Source of the DNA: Leptoclinus maculatus
Lineage: Eukaryota > Chordata > Actinopteri > Perciformes > Stichaeidae
Direction of reading: 5' to 3'
Assembly: GCA_032191485.1 (NCBI GenBank)
Contig: JAVDOI010000001.1
Coordinates: 36,809,885 to 36,873,884 of the forward strand
Length of the DNA stretch: 64,000 nucleotides
In this document: piece by piece, positions 25,201 through 39,412 of the stretch
How the letters are laid out: the number at the start of each line of letters is the position of its first letter
Position numbering within the stretch: the stretch's first letter is position 1
Translations under genes and position numbers: made by a program
Notes under the pieces: generated by a model
What the model was told of the DNA's origin: nothing
Database searches by the model: none
What the model saw: the letters and a program-made list of their open reading frames with translations, nothing else

Positions 25201-27099
25201 GTAACTTTCTCAAGTTGATCATCAAAGTAGTTGCAGTGAAAGTCTCCATTTGACATTAGCCTTGCTGTCTAATTAATGATGGTCGGGATGTGAACGTGTG
25301 GTTAGCAATAGACCATTCCATAGGCTACTGTGAGCATACTTTAGTTTCGAGGCAGAGAGTCTGGGTGTACATAGAAGTCCAAATGTCTTAATATAATGTA
25401 TTGATTGTTTTATTCAACACTAGCTAGCTAGATCCACTGCTTACACACATGAATAGTAAATCAGGAAAACATGTAATGAGACTTGGTATTGATACTGCAC
25501 AGTCGCACTCACCACTGAATGTCACTGACCATTGTCTAACTTGGTTGCAAAAGTTTGCAAAAGAAAGTACCTTTCAAGTTTCTACCAGTTTCCCTTGTCT
25601 ATATATTGGAATGGTCAATAGAGTATTTTTTATAATAGCTTTCTTTTGATATTTTTCTCAAGTTTTATAAGTGATTTTCCTAAAAACAAATACCAGGAAT
25701 AATGGGTACTTCCATGTTGACTACAGTGTACCAGGGCCATGTCAGCAAAGTGTCTCTTAAAGCAGCGCTGCTGTTGGACCGAGGTCTCCTGACGGAGATG
25801 AACTGTCCTACATCAGCCCCTCTTTTCTGAGCTCTGAACTGATTTGTCTTTTCTTTCTAGTACCAAGACCAAACTTGCTACATTTGTGAAAACTTTGATA
25901 ATGTTTTGAAATAATTGAGTCTGTGCTTGTTTAGGAGTATTACCTGTAGGCTATGTTGTGTAATCTTGTGTTCTGGTTTCTTACTGTGTTACATTGATGT
26001 GGAATGTAAAATATTGTGATGTAGAATAAAATAACAGTTGGACTAAAGACTAAATAAACTGCTTAAATATTTGACTTCTGAAGGTATTTTGAATGTCTTT
26101 TACACTCTATATTTATTTTTATTTTTAGGCTTAAACAACCACCAAAGGCAGTCAAAACGTAGAGAGGACACTTCATAATCAAAACAATAAGATGTTTATG
26201 GGCATGTCTCATCGTTTATTACAGGTTATGTTCCAAACATGTAATACTGATAGAAGACGCAATTACAGGCTGCAAAAAAGTCTACACTGTTCATGTCTGA
26301 CACATACTGTAAGTGTTGGATGTTTTATGGAAAATCTGCATCAAGGGCATGTACGCAACACACGGTAAGAGCTCTTTCTGATGTAGAGTGAAATGTTACA
26401 TTTTAGCTGTCAAATACTGTTGGAGGAGTAGAACGGTGGTTCTAACACCCGGGAATGAGTCCACATTTTTGCACTACCGGTTCCCTTGTCAATGTTTTTT
26501 TTTACCGTTTTTGGATTAGATGCCTAAAATAAGGTCTGTGGTTAACATAAGCTCAAGAGATTTAAAAATGTTGCTCTACGATGTAAAATACATCAGTAAA
26601 TCCCCCCTGACAGCAGCTTGAATGATGTGTATCCATGTTATTGGTTTCTTGGACAGTGATTGGAACCTTTCAATAATGCTTTTTTTTTTACCCCTTGTCT
26701 TTATTGTATCAAGTATAATTTAATGGAAGTACATGGAACAAACCCTTTAATAACATTTTAATATTACTACATAGATATATAAAAATACAAAAATGTCCCA
26801 TAATAATTTCAAATAAATAGACATGAATACAAGTGAAGTTTAAATGCAATATTCAGATTAATATCTCTTGCATTTCACTGCTTTTTTCTATTTAGGTGTT
26901 TTAATAGAAATAGAGCTGTGGTGGTTTTCTGCATTTTTTTGTTTTTTGAGATAATATTCTACATCTAATGTATGAAACCATTGTTGGGTTGTGTAGAGGT
27001 TTACAATAATGCTTCATGATTGCACTATAAGATATCAGCATTCTCTATGTGTATGTTGATAATAAACACTCAGCCCTAGAAACTAGCACAGTGTGCACT
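22257..27099. other. lin7c 3'UTR and lin7c-rplp2 intergenic region
   Basis: AT-rich, no coding exon recognised. The lin7c 3'UTR begins with a short CA run (22371-22385). Overlapping AATAAA signals at 23171-23176 and 23179-23184 are the first good poly(A) candidates; more AATAAA motifs occur downstream (for example about 26052 and 27060). Open frames in this stretch look random. Confidence 0.5.
23171..23184 (+). terminator. lin7c: candidate lin7c polyadenylation signals
   Basis: Two AATAAA hexamers 2 bp apart, about 0.9 kb past the stop codon. Confidence 0.45.
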
Positions 27100-27175
27100 A
27101 CACTCTCTAGAACAGCAGGTGGCGGTGTACCTGTTGTCTGACTTTTATTAAACACGAAGAAGAAGAAGAGGTTTC
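27100..27175. repeat. short dispersed repeat upstream of rplp2
   Basis: CAGCAGGTGGCGGTGTACCT followed about 30 bp later by AAACACGAAGAAGAAGAAG is a phrase pair that I recall from many fish promoter regions. It ends about 20 bp before the rplp2 promoter. Confidence 0.4.
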
Positions 27176-27191
27176 TTTCGCCTTCGTCGCG

Positions 27192-27210
27192 TGACGTAAC
27201 TTCCTTTCTA
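27192..27210 (+). promoter_or_regulatory. rplp2: rplp2 core promoter: CRE-like site, ETS site and TOP start
   Basis: TGACGTAA (27192-27199) abuts ACTTCC (ETS-type) and a C-starting pyrimidine tract CTTCCTTTCT from 27200. Ribosomal protein mRNAs start at such a 5'TOP, which makes translation mTOR-sensitive. The exact start at 27200 is inference. The non-coding exon 1 ends at 27255 before GTGAGT. Confidence 0.65.
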
Positions 27211-28110
27211 TCCGTGCTAACCTCGAAGTGTACACGCGTTCACCGTCTAGCTCAAGTGAGTGTGTTTTAAAGATATAATAAATGTATTTATCACGGGGAG
27301 AACACGCATGTTATTTATATAAATAAGTACACCATCACCTCCAGTAGCTGGAAAGTATGAAAGAGCGATATTTTAGCGATATTATCTTATTTCCAACACT
27401 GCAACGTCTTTGGCGGCTAGTTTAGCTACCGTTAGCTAATGTTACCGGGACTGAAGAACACGCCGCCACATGGGTGTAAAAACTAGTATTTCTTTAACAC
27501 GTTTTAAACTAACATTTGTCTGAGAAAATCCATAATATTTCACTACAGATGGTTTATGCTTAATAGTTAGTAAAAATTAGTTCACACCGTGAAGTCCAGT
27601 CTCAATAGATGCTCTTATTTGATACCCGGTTATATATATGTTTATACATGACCAGAAACCCAGTAACTCCAGCGTTTTGTCGTTACAATCTGGCGGGTTT
27701 AAAATTATATGCGATATAACGTCTAACGTTAGCTATAACGAATAAAAAACTCAAATTGGAAGATAATACTGCTTGACAGTATTCCTGTCACGTGAGTAGA
27801 GGGTTAGATCAGAAAGGTTTGCAGTTGGCAACAAAAGATGCCTGGTCTGGTTTTTGATAATAGAGGTGCCTCTAAGTACTTCATTTTGTACATGTCACAT
27901 TCATGGTTTTAATGTTGATCGTCACTGTGTTGATTTAAGAAGTCTAAATATGTAATAAATGTATGATTTGGTTACTTAAACGTAAATTATTTTTGTCTTG
28001 TGTTGAAAAGTTGCTAAACGTGTACATGTTTTATTGTTGTTTCTGGTCAGTGATGTCCATAAGCACATCTGCTCCCTGTTTGAACCTTCCTGGTTATTGT
28101 TTTCTGCAGG

Positions 28111-29138
28111 ATGCGTTACGTTGCTGCTTACCTTCTCTCTGCCCTGAGTGGCAATGGCAGCCCTGCAGCCAAGGATATCAAGAAGATCCTAGAAAGTGTT
28201 GGCATTGAGGCCGATGACACCCGCCTGGACAAGGTACAGAGCGTCCTGCATTCAACTGTGTGTCTGGTGTTGTGGCATTAGTTCTTGTACCAGTCATTGC
28301 CTTTGTGATATTCACACATTTGATATCTCTCAACAGGTCATTTCTGAGCTGAAAGGCAAGAATGTGGAGGAGGTGATCGCCACAGGTGAGTGTTTGTCAG
28401 TGCGTTTGTGTCTGTCTACCAATTAATTTAGATTTTAGTTTGAAATCAACCGTTTTCTTAATGTCATTACTGTAAAAAAAAAAATACTGTGTCTGGCTGC
28501 AGAGTGTCAATGTGATCACCTGATCTTATGTCTGCCAATTTGTGTCTCCTCAGGTTACGGTAAACTGGCCAGCGTGCCAGCAGGTGGTGCTGTAGCCGTT
28601 GCCACCTCTGCGGCTGTTAGCTCAGGTGGAGCTGCTGCCCCTGCAGGTGAGCTTAGCACCTTGTCTGTCACCGTCAATGACGCTTGGCACACGGTGCCTT
28701 TGTCTACACCTCGTATGTTAACATGATTACATGCAGCCAAATCAGTTAGGCATCAATAGTTTTTCCTGAAATCAAATTTTACAAATGGACAGACTGTACC
28801 TGGTGGGTACAAGTCACCTTGGTAATCTGTCAAAAACTATTTAAATTCATGGGACATTATTGGCTTTTAAGCAGGGTCCTTTTGGATAAACTTGTTATAC
28901 TTTGCATATTTGATAGAAAAGGATGTGACGTCACACAATATGTCATGTAATGACATGGATGTTAATGATTGCTTGAATTAACAGTGATCTCATGAGCGTA
29001 GCTGTTTAAATGTTATGGTGACTACAGCAGGAAATAATATGAAGTGATTTCTGTTTTGCAGCTGAGGAGGAGAAGAAGGAAGAGAAAGAGGATTCTGAGG
29101 GGTCCGATGACGACATGGGATTCGGCCTGTTCGACTAA
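28111..29138 (+). CDS. rplp2: 60S acidic ribosomal protein P2 (coding part)
   Basis: Component of the ribosomal P-stalk that recruits and activates translational GTPases. Non-coding TOP exon about 27200-27255; exon 2 begins at 28110, one base before the ATG. Coding pieces: 28111-28233, 28337-28385, 28554-28646, 29062-29138, giving 113 residues (human P2 has 115). Visible: the N-terminal dimerisation domain (MRYVAAYLLSAL at the start), an Ala/Gly-rich hinge and the diagnostic acidic tail EDSEGSDDDMGFGLFD. A poly(A) signal AATAAA is at 29154-29159. The 415-nt last intron (28647-29061) could host a snoRNA, as the mammalian gene does, but I could not identify H/ACA or C/D boxes with confidence. 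Confidence 0.98.
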
Positions 29139-29153
29139 ACCTTTTCAAAAAAT

Positions 29154-29159
29154 AATAAA
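29154..29159 (+). terminator. rplp2: rplp2 polyadenylation signal
   Basis: AATAAA 16 bp past the stop codon, consistent with the very short 3'UTRs of ribosomal protein mRNAs. Confidence 0.85.
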
Positions 29160-29164
29160 ATTTA

Positions 29165-30057
29165 TTAAAAAAAACACCAAACTTTTTGAATTTCATTTTC
29201 ACTGCAGAATGACATAGTACATCAAGTGATCCTGGTATTAAGTAGGGTATGAAAAGGTGCGTCGCTGTTGAGGTACAATGTGTGCTGCCTCCTCTTAACA
29301 GATAATAAAACAGCCACCTCTAAGTCAGAAATTAATTTGACTAGATTATGCACATTCAACACTATTACAAGTAATTGTGCTGTAGCACACCAGAGTAACT
29401 ACCTAGCTTGTAGCTTATTGACTCATTAATTATGTAATTGAGCCTACAGATCAGCAGATGCCAGACATGTTTTCCACCATACATATAAGTAAATGCGACG
29501 TTGTGGCCCTCTTATTTCATGCAGTGTTTAAAACATTTTTTAATTATCCATGAGATCTATGTTGATCTCTTCACTATGCTTATACTTGCATTACTTACTG
29601 CTGTGGTTAAACAATCAGACAACACGTGCCGGTCCGTAGTAATTTCTACGCTGTGGGTTCAGGTGACTGGTCGCCAAATGTATTTAAAGCAAACTGGCTT
29701 TGAAGTATAATTGAAGGTTCACTATTTACAAAACATGTAGTCTTACAGGTTGCCTAGAAAAATCCAGTTACAAAAATAAGATAAGAATCAAAAGGAAAAT
29801 GATGTACTACAAAACAGCGATCAATCTAATCAGTGAAATCAGGTTTGTAGTGTTCAGTGATAAAGAGAAGAGAAAACCTTGACTTTAAAGTTTTACTCGG
29901 GTCAAACCAAGTCACCAAGTGCTTCCAATTCATGTTGGATGTCTATTTACGACAGCATCAAAACAAATAATTATTTCAATAGTGTGAATTCTTGATAAGC
30001 ATTTCCTCCTCTTATTATTATTATTATCACATTGTGTCTCACAAAACAATTTCAATA
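29165..30057. other. rplp2-fth1 intergenic, unique sequence
   Basis: AT-rich, with a short TTA run near 30013. No gene or repeat recognised. Confidence 0.5.
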
Positions 30058-30475
30058 CAGTAGACCAGGGATTCCCAAAGTGGGGTGCGCGCACCCCTGG
30101 GGTTGCGCGAGCTGCCTCTAGGGGGTGCGCGAGAGGAAAAATGTAATGGTGTAATAATTAATATTAAATACAATTTAAAAAAATTTGAGTGTTTTTTTTT
30201 TGTTCTGTCGGCCCCTTACTACGCGAACAGGACAAGAAATCTTCAGTTGCCCCTTTGTTCGGTTTGTGTTCACACTGCAACATTTAACAGCGGACTAAAT
30301 CTTGTAAACAAACGCCAGGCGCGAGCAAACCAGTGTTTCCCTTACCATTGTATTAGGGGGGCGCCCCGCCCGCCCAACGGCACCCTCCGCCCCTCCTTGA
30401 AGGTCGAGTTAATTTTGTTTAATTTATAATTATCCTCTGCTCTCTGTGTCGCGCACGGCGGAGTTCCGCCCCGAT

Positions 30476-30526
<51 letters not shown>

Positions 30527-30645
30527 TGAGCACACTCCCGCTGGTGGGAGTGTGCTCATCTATGGGGGATTGGGGGTGCGTGACCCCGGTCGTGATGTAG
30601 AAGGGGGTGCGTGGCCTAAAAAGTTTGGGAACCGCTGCAGTAGAC
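30058..30645. mobile_element. non-autonomous hAT transposon with 8-bp target duplication
   Basis: The left terminus CAGGGATTCCCAAAG starts at 30066. The right terminus (ending ...TTTGGGAACCGCTG at 30637) is its imperfect inverted copy (CAGCGGTTCCCAAA). The element is flanked by perfect 8-bp direct repeats CAGTAGAC (30058-30065 and 30638-30645). Length 572 bp with no transposase frame. An 8-bp duplication and CAGNGNTTCCCAAA ends are hallmarks of the hAT superfamily. Inside are a CA array, a 16-bp perfect palindrome and what looks like the end of a second hAT-like element (CAGTGTTTCCC at 30331). Confidence 0.9.
30479..30523 (+). repeat. CA microsatellite inside the hAT element
   Basis: About 22 CA units, adjacent to a palindromic hairpin at 30524-30561. 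Confidence 0.95.
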
Positions 30646-31156
30646 AATGACAGAGTTACTAAAATCACACTTAAATGTATACTCTTACAGCCGAAAATGC
30701 TATGGGTACATTTGATTTTTTGTTTGAACAGTACTCACCGGCAGTGCTTTCCAGAAGACACAATGCCTACAAATCCTTTCTCCTACGCTAACACTGGCAG
30801 GCCCTAAATATAAGATATCTGATAGATGGATCTTGAGGGTGATGTAAGACTTATCTTACAAAAGGTACTGCGTCCTGTTCAAGGCAAGAAACAACTCTTA
30901 CTGTGTTATTCATAGTGTATATATAGTTAAATACATAACATTGTGCATCACTATGTTTTTAAGCTAACTTTACTTTGTGACCTTCACCTCTTACTAAACC
31001 CACACACACTCATTCAAATGTAAATTGTTAAGACATATGGGGATCTCTGAGTACAGCATCGAGCCAAAGTCCCGCCCACCTATGAACCTGCCAGAATTTT
31101 AGTTTTATAAACTTAGTTCGGGAACAGGGCCACGCCTAGAACACAGCGCATTTCCT
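30646..31156. other. intergenic, nothing recognised
   Basis: No gene, RNA or clear repeat. The last 120 bases may already belong to the composite repeat that follows. Confidence 0.4.
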
Positions 31157-31765
31157 GTGCACAGAATATTTAAGCACGGCGAACCCGTTCACTTCCTCTT
31201 CGACTCTGTCTTCGTTTTTTTGTCCTTCTATTTTCTCTCTCTCTCGCTCTCTCTCTCTCTTGCAGGATTACAGGAACAACAGGGGACTCTGCACCACCAG
31301 AGCTTCCGAAGAGACGGCCCCCACCCTACAGTCTCCATTCCCCCCGTTCCCGGCAGCCGCCGGACATCAACAGTTCCTCATCGATCGCCTAACCTCCTTT
31401 CTACAACCCTCCTCGTTTCTTCTTCCTTACATCCCTTCATTTCTTCATCCCTACCCTATGTCCCTCTACCTCGACCCCTTCATCCCTACATCCCTCTACC
31501 TCGACCCCTTCATCCCTACATCCCTCTACCTCGACCCCTTCATCCCTATCCTACATCGCTCTACCTCGACTCCTTCATCCCTACCCTTCATCCCTCTACC
31601 TCGACTCCTACCCTACATCGACTCCTACCCCTACCCTACCGTACACCGACTCCTACCCCTACCCTACATCCCTTCATCCCTCTACCCTACATCCCTCTAT
31701 CTATTCATCCCTCGACCCCTTCCGCTTCTTTTAAATCTAACAATCATTCCATTATGCAATAAACC
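31157..31765 (+). repeat. composite unit: TATA-like box, CT run, C-rich minisatellite, AATAAA
   Basis: A TATA-like ATATTTAAGC (31167) is followed by a CT run (31234-31260), a tandem array with an approximately 30-bp unit (CCCTCTACCTCGACCCCTTC plus ATCCCTACAT; about 31430-31725) and AATAAACC (31759). Open frames across it are proline/leucine repeats with no domain. The promoter-to-poly(A) arrangement could be a retroelement LTR or other transcribed repeat, but no TG...CA ends or duplications were found. Confidence 0.5.
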
Positions 31766-33934
31766 TCTCGAAACTCATACTGTTATTGGCGTGGTCCTTG
31801 TTAGTGAATTTAATTTAGGAATAAATACAACAGGACCTGTTTTCAAAACAGGGCTTAAAATCAGGTAATAAAGCAGGACCCAGTCTGTGATATTGTGCTT
31901 TAGTTTATGGACATTTCCCAAAAAGAGTACCACAAACCAACTGCCACACGGTGGGCCTGTGAACCTGGGGTTTTGGTGCCCAGTGACAGTTGCCCACTTG
32001 GTAATCTAGCCTCGTGAAAGATGGAACAAGTTTAAACCACACTGTTACACGATGAACTTTGAATATGGTAACTTAGACAATATGTCCCAATAAGCCGATT
32101 AGTCATGTGTGTGTGACTACAAGGCTTACTTAATCTCCAACTTTTGGAGTTTTCCAATGAGCTGAGTCATGTCGTGTTCAAAGCTCAGTCAGCATGGTAG
32201 CTATGTGTGTTTTTTATGTTGAAGGTCTGAGGATAGAGGATGCTGTATGCTGTGGATATTGTTAGTCATCTGCTCTGATATAAACTTGTGATTTTGGTCT
32301 ATACAAATAAACTTGATCCCTTTGTTACACTCTAATGCTTCTAGAAGTGGTCCTTGTGCTGAAAGGCTCCTTTTAGAGTGTCATATTATTTGTATTGGTA
32401 CATTGGAATGTAAGCAGCATGTTATAGCTGGTCACTGCTGGCCTATTTCACCTAATTTATCTGTTGGTTAGTTAAATCTATATTGTATTATATGTCATTC
32501 AGCAATCAGATGTTTTCAATAAATAATCTTAATCAGCAAGTAATATAACTTTAATTTAACCCTAGCCCTATTTTTAGGCTTCTGCTTGAAAATACTATAC
32601 CCATACTCAAAGGGACCGTACTCTCTAATTACAAGGTCTATTTGAATAATTTCAATTGATTAATAACACTAAGAAGGGTGAGCTTTGGTGAGATGTGTAA
32701 ATATTGTGTATATGTTACTGGTTAATAGCAAATGAAGATGGAACACAGCTCCATTTTGAAAATGTCAGGTTCGCCTGGTGAAAAAGCACTTTTATTGATA
32801 ATACTATATTAAATGAGGCCTTGTTAAGCCTAAAAATCATACCCAGCATCATAGCAAAGCATGGCAGTAGTCATACAAAAAATAATTGGCATTGATAGAG
32901 TGAAGCAGTCCAGAGCTAGAGAGATTTCCGTATGAGAGGTCACGAAAGGTCGTCATTTGGGAATCAGCTGCTCCAGCTGTTCCATTGTACTTTTATATAC
33001 TATATAACTATATATGTAACTTCTTCTATCACTATACATGTACAATCTATCACATACAGCAGTTTGGCATCATTTTTGAGAGCTAGAATCCTCTCTAAGG
33101 CCTCTCTGTGCCGGCGATTTACGGCTCCATGCGCTTCTGCCTGTGTGTATGTGAGGCTATCTCAGCCTGTGGTTGGTTAATCCCATACTATGAGACCTCT
33201 ATACACGCCTTGGGATCTCGCCAATGCAGTGAAGGCAATGTGGTTTTGAGTGACAGAATCGTTTTCCGTAAAAAACAGATATGCGCCGCGCGTAGCCCTG
33301 CGTAAAACCGGATTCGCCAAATGTGAAACGTGGTCTCCCAGCCTTGTTTCACCCCCTTTCTCCAGGAAACAGTTGAATTAGACAGGAAATAGATAGCAGC
33401 AGTGTATTTTAGCAGGGAAAACGGAATATTGGACGCTTTTCTTCATGATTCATCTCAAAGTGAGTGGCATTCATGAATTTTTCTGCGGGGTGTATGGCTT
33501 GGTTTTGTCTGCTTGTTTGCTGGTATCTTTTGAACGGTTTCACGGAGAGTAATTCTGAATATATCGCTGGAATCCGTGTCGAATGCTAATGCTGTTTGAT
33601 AGCACATTTGTCTTTGTTAGCTTCTAGCTTCGTGGTCAGACCTTTTTTCAGAGTGCATGGCTCGCCAAGTCATGGCAAAAAAAACATGATATTGTGGTAG
33701 CTCTTCTTGTAGGTTGTATTAGATCGTGTTTAATTGTGTTTTCAGTGTGTAAAATGTTATACATGATTCAGTTCATCAGAAGTTCTTCGTTAAGCCGATA
33801 TGCAACATGTTTGTAGGATTATTATATTTGTTTCTGAAAATTGCTTTCAGTACCACTCGGTACCACTCGAACCCCAAATGGGATACATCTAGTTGAGTCA
33901 AAATATCTTCCTAGAGGAATATAATCATCTCGGA
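31766..33934. other. intergenic, nothing recognised
   Basis: AT-rich unique sequence. Small open frames here (for example 32932-33180) show no recognisable domain. Confidence 0.45.
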
Positions 33935-34465
33935 AGAAGTACCCAGAATTTTACTTAAGTTAAAGTAGCAAAAACACTGTGTAGAAATACTCATTAATAC
34001 TATATACTCTACAAGTAAAAGTACAAGTAAAATGACAGTAAGTAGTATTAAGTATTACTATCAAAATATACCTAACGTATCACCAGTACAAAAGTATCAA
34101 AAGTACTTATGCTGAATGGCTCATTTCATAACAACGCATATTATACTAATGGATTCTAAATATTGCTGCTTTATGAGTAAAGTGAAGCTTTTCTAGTTGC
34201 TTATTTATCTTAATCTGCAAAGTAACTATATCCAAAACATTAAAATCCATGAAGTGGAGTAAAAAGTACAATATTTCCCTCTGTATTTGAGTAGAAGTAT
34301 ACAGTAGCAGAACATTGAATTACTCAAATAAAGGTTAAATTGTACTTTAGTAGTTACTTTCCACCAAGACTGGTGAAGTAGATGTATACAGTAGCATCAA
34401 ATATTCAAGTACCACAACATTGTACTTCAGTAAATGTACTTTGCTACCACTGTAAACAATTCTCT
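33935..34465 (+). repeat. dispersed AGTACTTTTACTTAA-type teleost repeat, copy 1
   Basis: Rich in AAAGTACAAGTAAAAGTA-type phrases. Contains GTGGAGTAAAAAGTACAATA, also present in related form near 49060 and inverted near 47310. It ends just upstream of the fth1 promoter. I recall this as a widespread fish repeat but cannot name the family. Confidence 0.55.
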
Positions 34466-34548
34466 GAACTTTAGTACAAGGTATAAAATACACGAGTGGC
34501 GGGGCAGCTCGCGGTACAGCCTCCGTGTCCCCTCCCTCTTCCGAGCAG

Positions 34549-34556
34549 TGACGTCA
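34549..34556 (+). promoter_or_regulatory. fth1: perfect CRE (TGACGTCA) in the fth1 promoter
   Basis: A palindromic CREB/ATF/AP-1-type site about 60 bp upstream of the IRE. The transcription start must lie between the two. Confidence 0.6.
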
Positions 34557-34607
34557 CGGTCCATACTATCTGGTTATCAGTCGGTCGTCTTGTCAGCGGA
34601 CAGTGAA

Positions 34608-34641
34608 GGTTACCTGCTTCAACAGTGCTTGAACGGCAACC
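34608..34641 (+). promoter_or_regulatory. fth1: iron-responsive element (IRE) in the fth1 5'UTR
   Basis: The RNA folds as a lower stem GGUU(AC)C...GG(C)AACC, an unpaired-C bulge region (UGC), an upper stem UUCAA/UUGAA and the invariant loop CAGUGC (34623-34628). IRP1/IRP2 bind this when iron is low and block ferritin translation. It lies in non-coding exon 1, which ends at 34862 before GTAAGA. Confidence 0.96.
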
Positions 34642-35695
34642 TTTCAACTGTCTTCAGACACAAATAATCGCCTTGATCTCTCAAACCACAATTGATAACA
34701 ATCGACTGAAATTTATTTTACCTTGAAACAGCAACAGCTAAGATATCCTGAACACGTTTAGCTTGCTAGCTATAGCTAACTGTTTGTTTTCTCAACGACA
34801 ACGCAAGACACTCGGGACAGTTGTTCGACCTCCTCACAAGAAGACCTGCCACTACAAAATTGGTAAGAATTCATCTCTACGCGTTGTGTCTTCTCGTGTG
34901 TATATTTTCCTGTCGCTGACGGACCCACACCGACGTCTCCGTGAATGTGGGTTCAGCAGAGTAACGTTAGTACTGGTTGTTTATCTCCAGTGAGGCCTTG
35001 GCGCAGTCCTCCTCCCTCTGTAGCGTTAACCTCCTTAGCGCGAGGCATGGCGCACAACAACATTGGACATGATGACCAACCAAACAGTTAAACAGTCGTG
35101 ACTTCAAGCGTCCCCTAATCAGTACGTCCACGCGATGTTTTTGACGTTCTGCAACATTATAGCCGTTGAAAGAAACCAACTCATATTACTCAAGTCATAT
35201 TAATATGATATTCCGGCAATTGTTAAGTTTTAGTCATGTGACTAGATTTCCTCTTACATAAATAAAATGAACCTGCGTCAAGCCTCGTGAGACTGAGGTA
35301 ATGATTAGGTGCAGCGTGCTTTGTGAAAATGATACCTCTGATGAAGGTTGGGCCCATCGATTGGCATCTACTAATGTTCATGTTGTTTGTTCAGGTCTGA
35401 ATATTGCTTCACAACAGATTTATTTGGTCAAATCATTTAAATCTACAGTTTTTGTATTTGAAGTAAACTTATCGCAGTGCACCTACTGAGTTAGATTTTA
35501 CCCAAGTTAAAAACAAATTTTGTGAAGAAAGACCGATTTGCCATGATTAACCGATTATCAAAATGCTCATTAATGGACTGAAAATACACTAATTGTTTCA
35601 TCTTTAATTGTGACATATACCATACGGACCTATCAAACGTGTCTGTTACACATGCTTATGAGTTGTATCATTCTGAGTCTTTGTTTGTCTAGTAA

Positions 35696-37996
<2,301 letters not shown>

Positions 37997-39266
37997 ATCC
38001 ATCCAAATCACAAATGCTTTCTACATATGTATGTTTGTTATCTTGCTTTCAATCATTCTTCAAATATGAAGCCATCTGCATGGTACTGGCAAGTAATTCA
38101 AACCTCTTATGTTACTCGTGTTGTTATTGCCATTTACTCCGCATTACAGTTACTTCACTAATCCCTGATCTGTGAGCTATTACATCCAAAGCCCACTCTT
38201 GTATCTTTTACTTCTCTCTCTGCTGTCAGCTTTGCCTACGTCATTACTATGCGTTTGATGCCAGGAGCTGTTAATCAAACCAAATAAAACGAACCCTCTG
38301 GATTCTGATATGTCTCATTTTGTTGTTGATGTCTCAATGTTAAAACCTGAATTGAACTCTGTATCTAAAGAAAAAAACCTGCAAAACTGGTCCACTGACA
38401 GAAAGGGGTAAAAATAGTACTAATGGTCTGTTTCACTACCATTACCCGAGAAAACAGAACTAGGGAGTGAGCTTCTATTGAAGGTTATGTTTGTATTGCA
38501 AATGACATGTTTTTAAAGATCTGGCTATTTGCATTGTATTTAAACTTATGGACAGCTACTGTAAATGTTTTGGTAGTTGAAGGAGACTCCACAGACTGGT
38601 AGTTGAGAAAATAATCACAATGTTTACTTGAATGTGAAGAACATAACTACTGTTTTCCTCAGAGCCTGTGGTGTCCAGAAAATATACACCAGAAATCCCA
38701 AATAAGTAGCTGGACGTGAAACTAATTATGATCATCTGAAGTTCAGGTCTCAAGGCATTAGCAAATAGCCACTTGTCTGTCTTGTGCCTGAGTATTTCAC
38801 AGGCTGTTATGATTATTAACCGATGGTCCCAAAGACCAGTTTTAAAAGTTACAATATCTATGCACCATCTAGAATCACGTGATTTCCAACTCCAATGTTT
38901 TACAGTAGATGTTTGAGCGTAGACTTGCATCAACATGAGTTTGTAGTCAGACATCCGTTTTCTTTCAGAGATGCAGACTGTTGGTGTCATTTCTAGTGGT
39001 GATATAGAGGCAGTTTTAAATTAAAAAAATCTGCTTTAATAAAAGAAAAAACATGTTTTTATATTTCCGTGCTAAGAAAATCTCAGACTTTTCTGTACTG
39101 CACTCCTAAATATACTCTGAACTTAAGCATGTTTCACCTTAAAGACAAGTATTTTTTTATTGGAGACTGTATGTAGTCATCCTGTTGTATGTTGTCGTAG
39201 AATAGTGGAGTGAAGACAAGTCAAAGTCCAAATGCAAACAGACATTCACTGAACACCACGCTGTAA
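37997..39266. other. fth1 3'UTR and fth1-mcee convergent intergenic region
   Basis: The fth1 3'UTR ends soon after the AATAAA at 38283. The rest is AT-rich without recognised genes; a minus-strand open frame at 38556-38990 has no domain similarity that I can see. Confidence 0.5.
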
Positions 39267-39272
39267 TTTATT
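39267..39272 (-). terminator. mcee: candidate mcee polyadenylation signal
   Basis: TTTATT on the plus strand (AATAAA on minus), about 140 bp past the mcee stop codon. Confidence 0.6.
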
Positions 39273-39412
39273 CCCAACACAAAAGGAAAGTGAAGAACAA
39301 CTTTGAGATCAAAAGTTCTATAAAGAACAATATTACAAAATCAACATTTGTTAGCAAACTGACTGAAATATGTGAATTAACAGCTCCCATGTCCCCTGCC
39401 AGACTGAGGCGT

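Noticed and set aside
28647..29061. snoRNA in the last rplp2 intron
   Set aside because: Mammalian RPLP2 hosts one, but I could not find a confident H/ANANNA/ACA or C/D box set here by eye.
31157..31868. Two overlapping frames of about 200 codons rich in Pro, Leu, Tyr
   Set aside because: Produced by a 30-bp tandem repeat; kept as a repeat and as a finding, not as genes.
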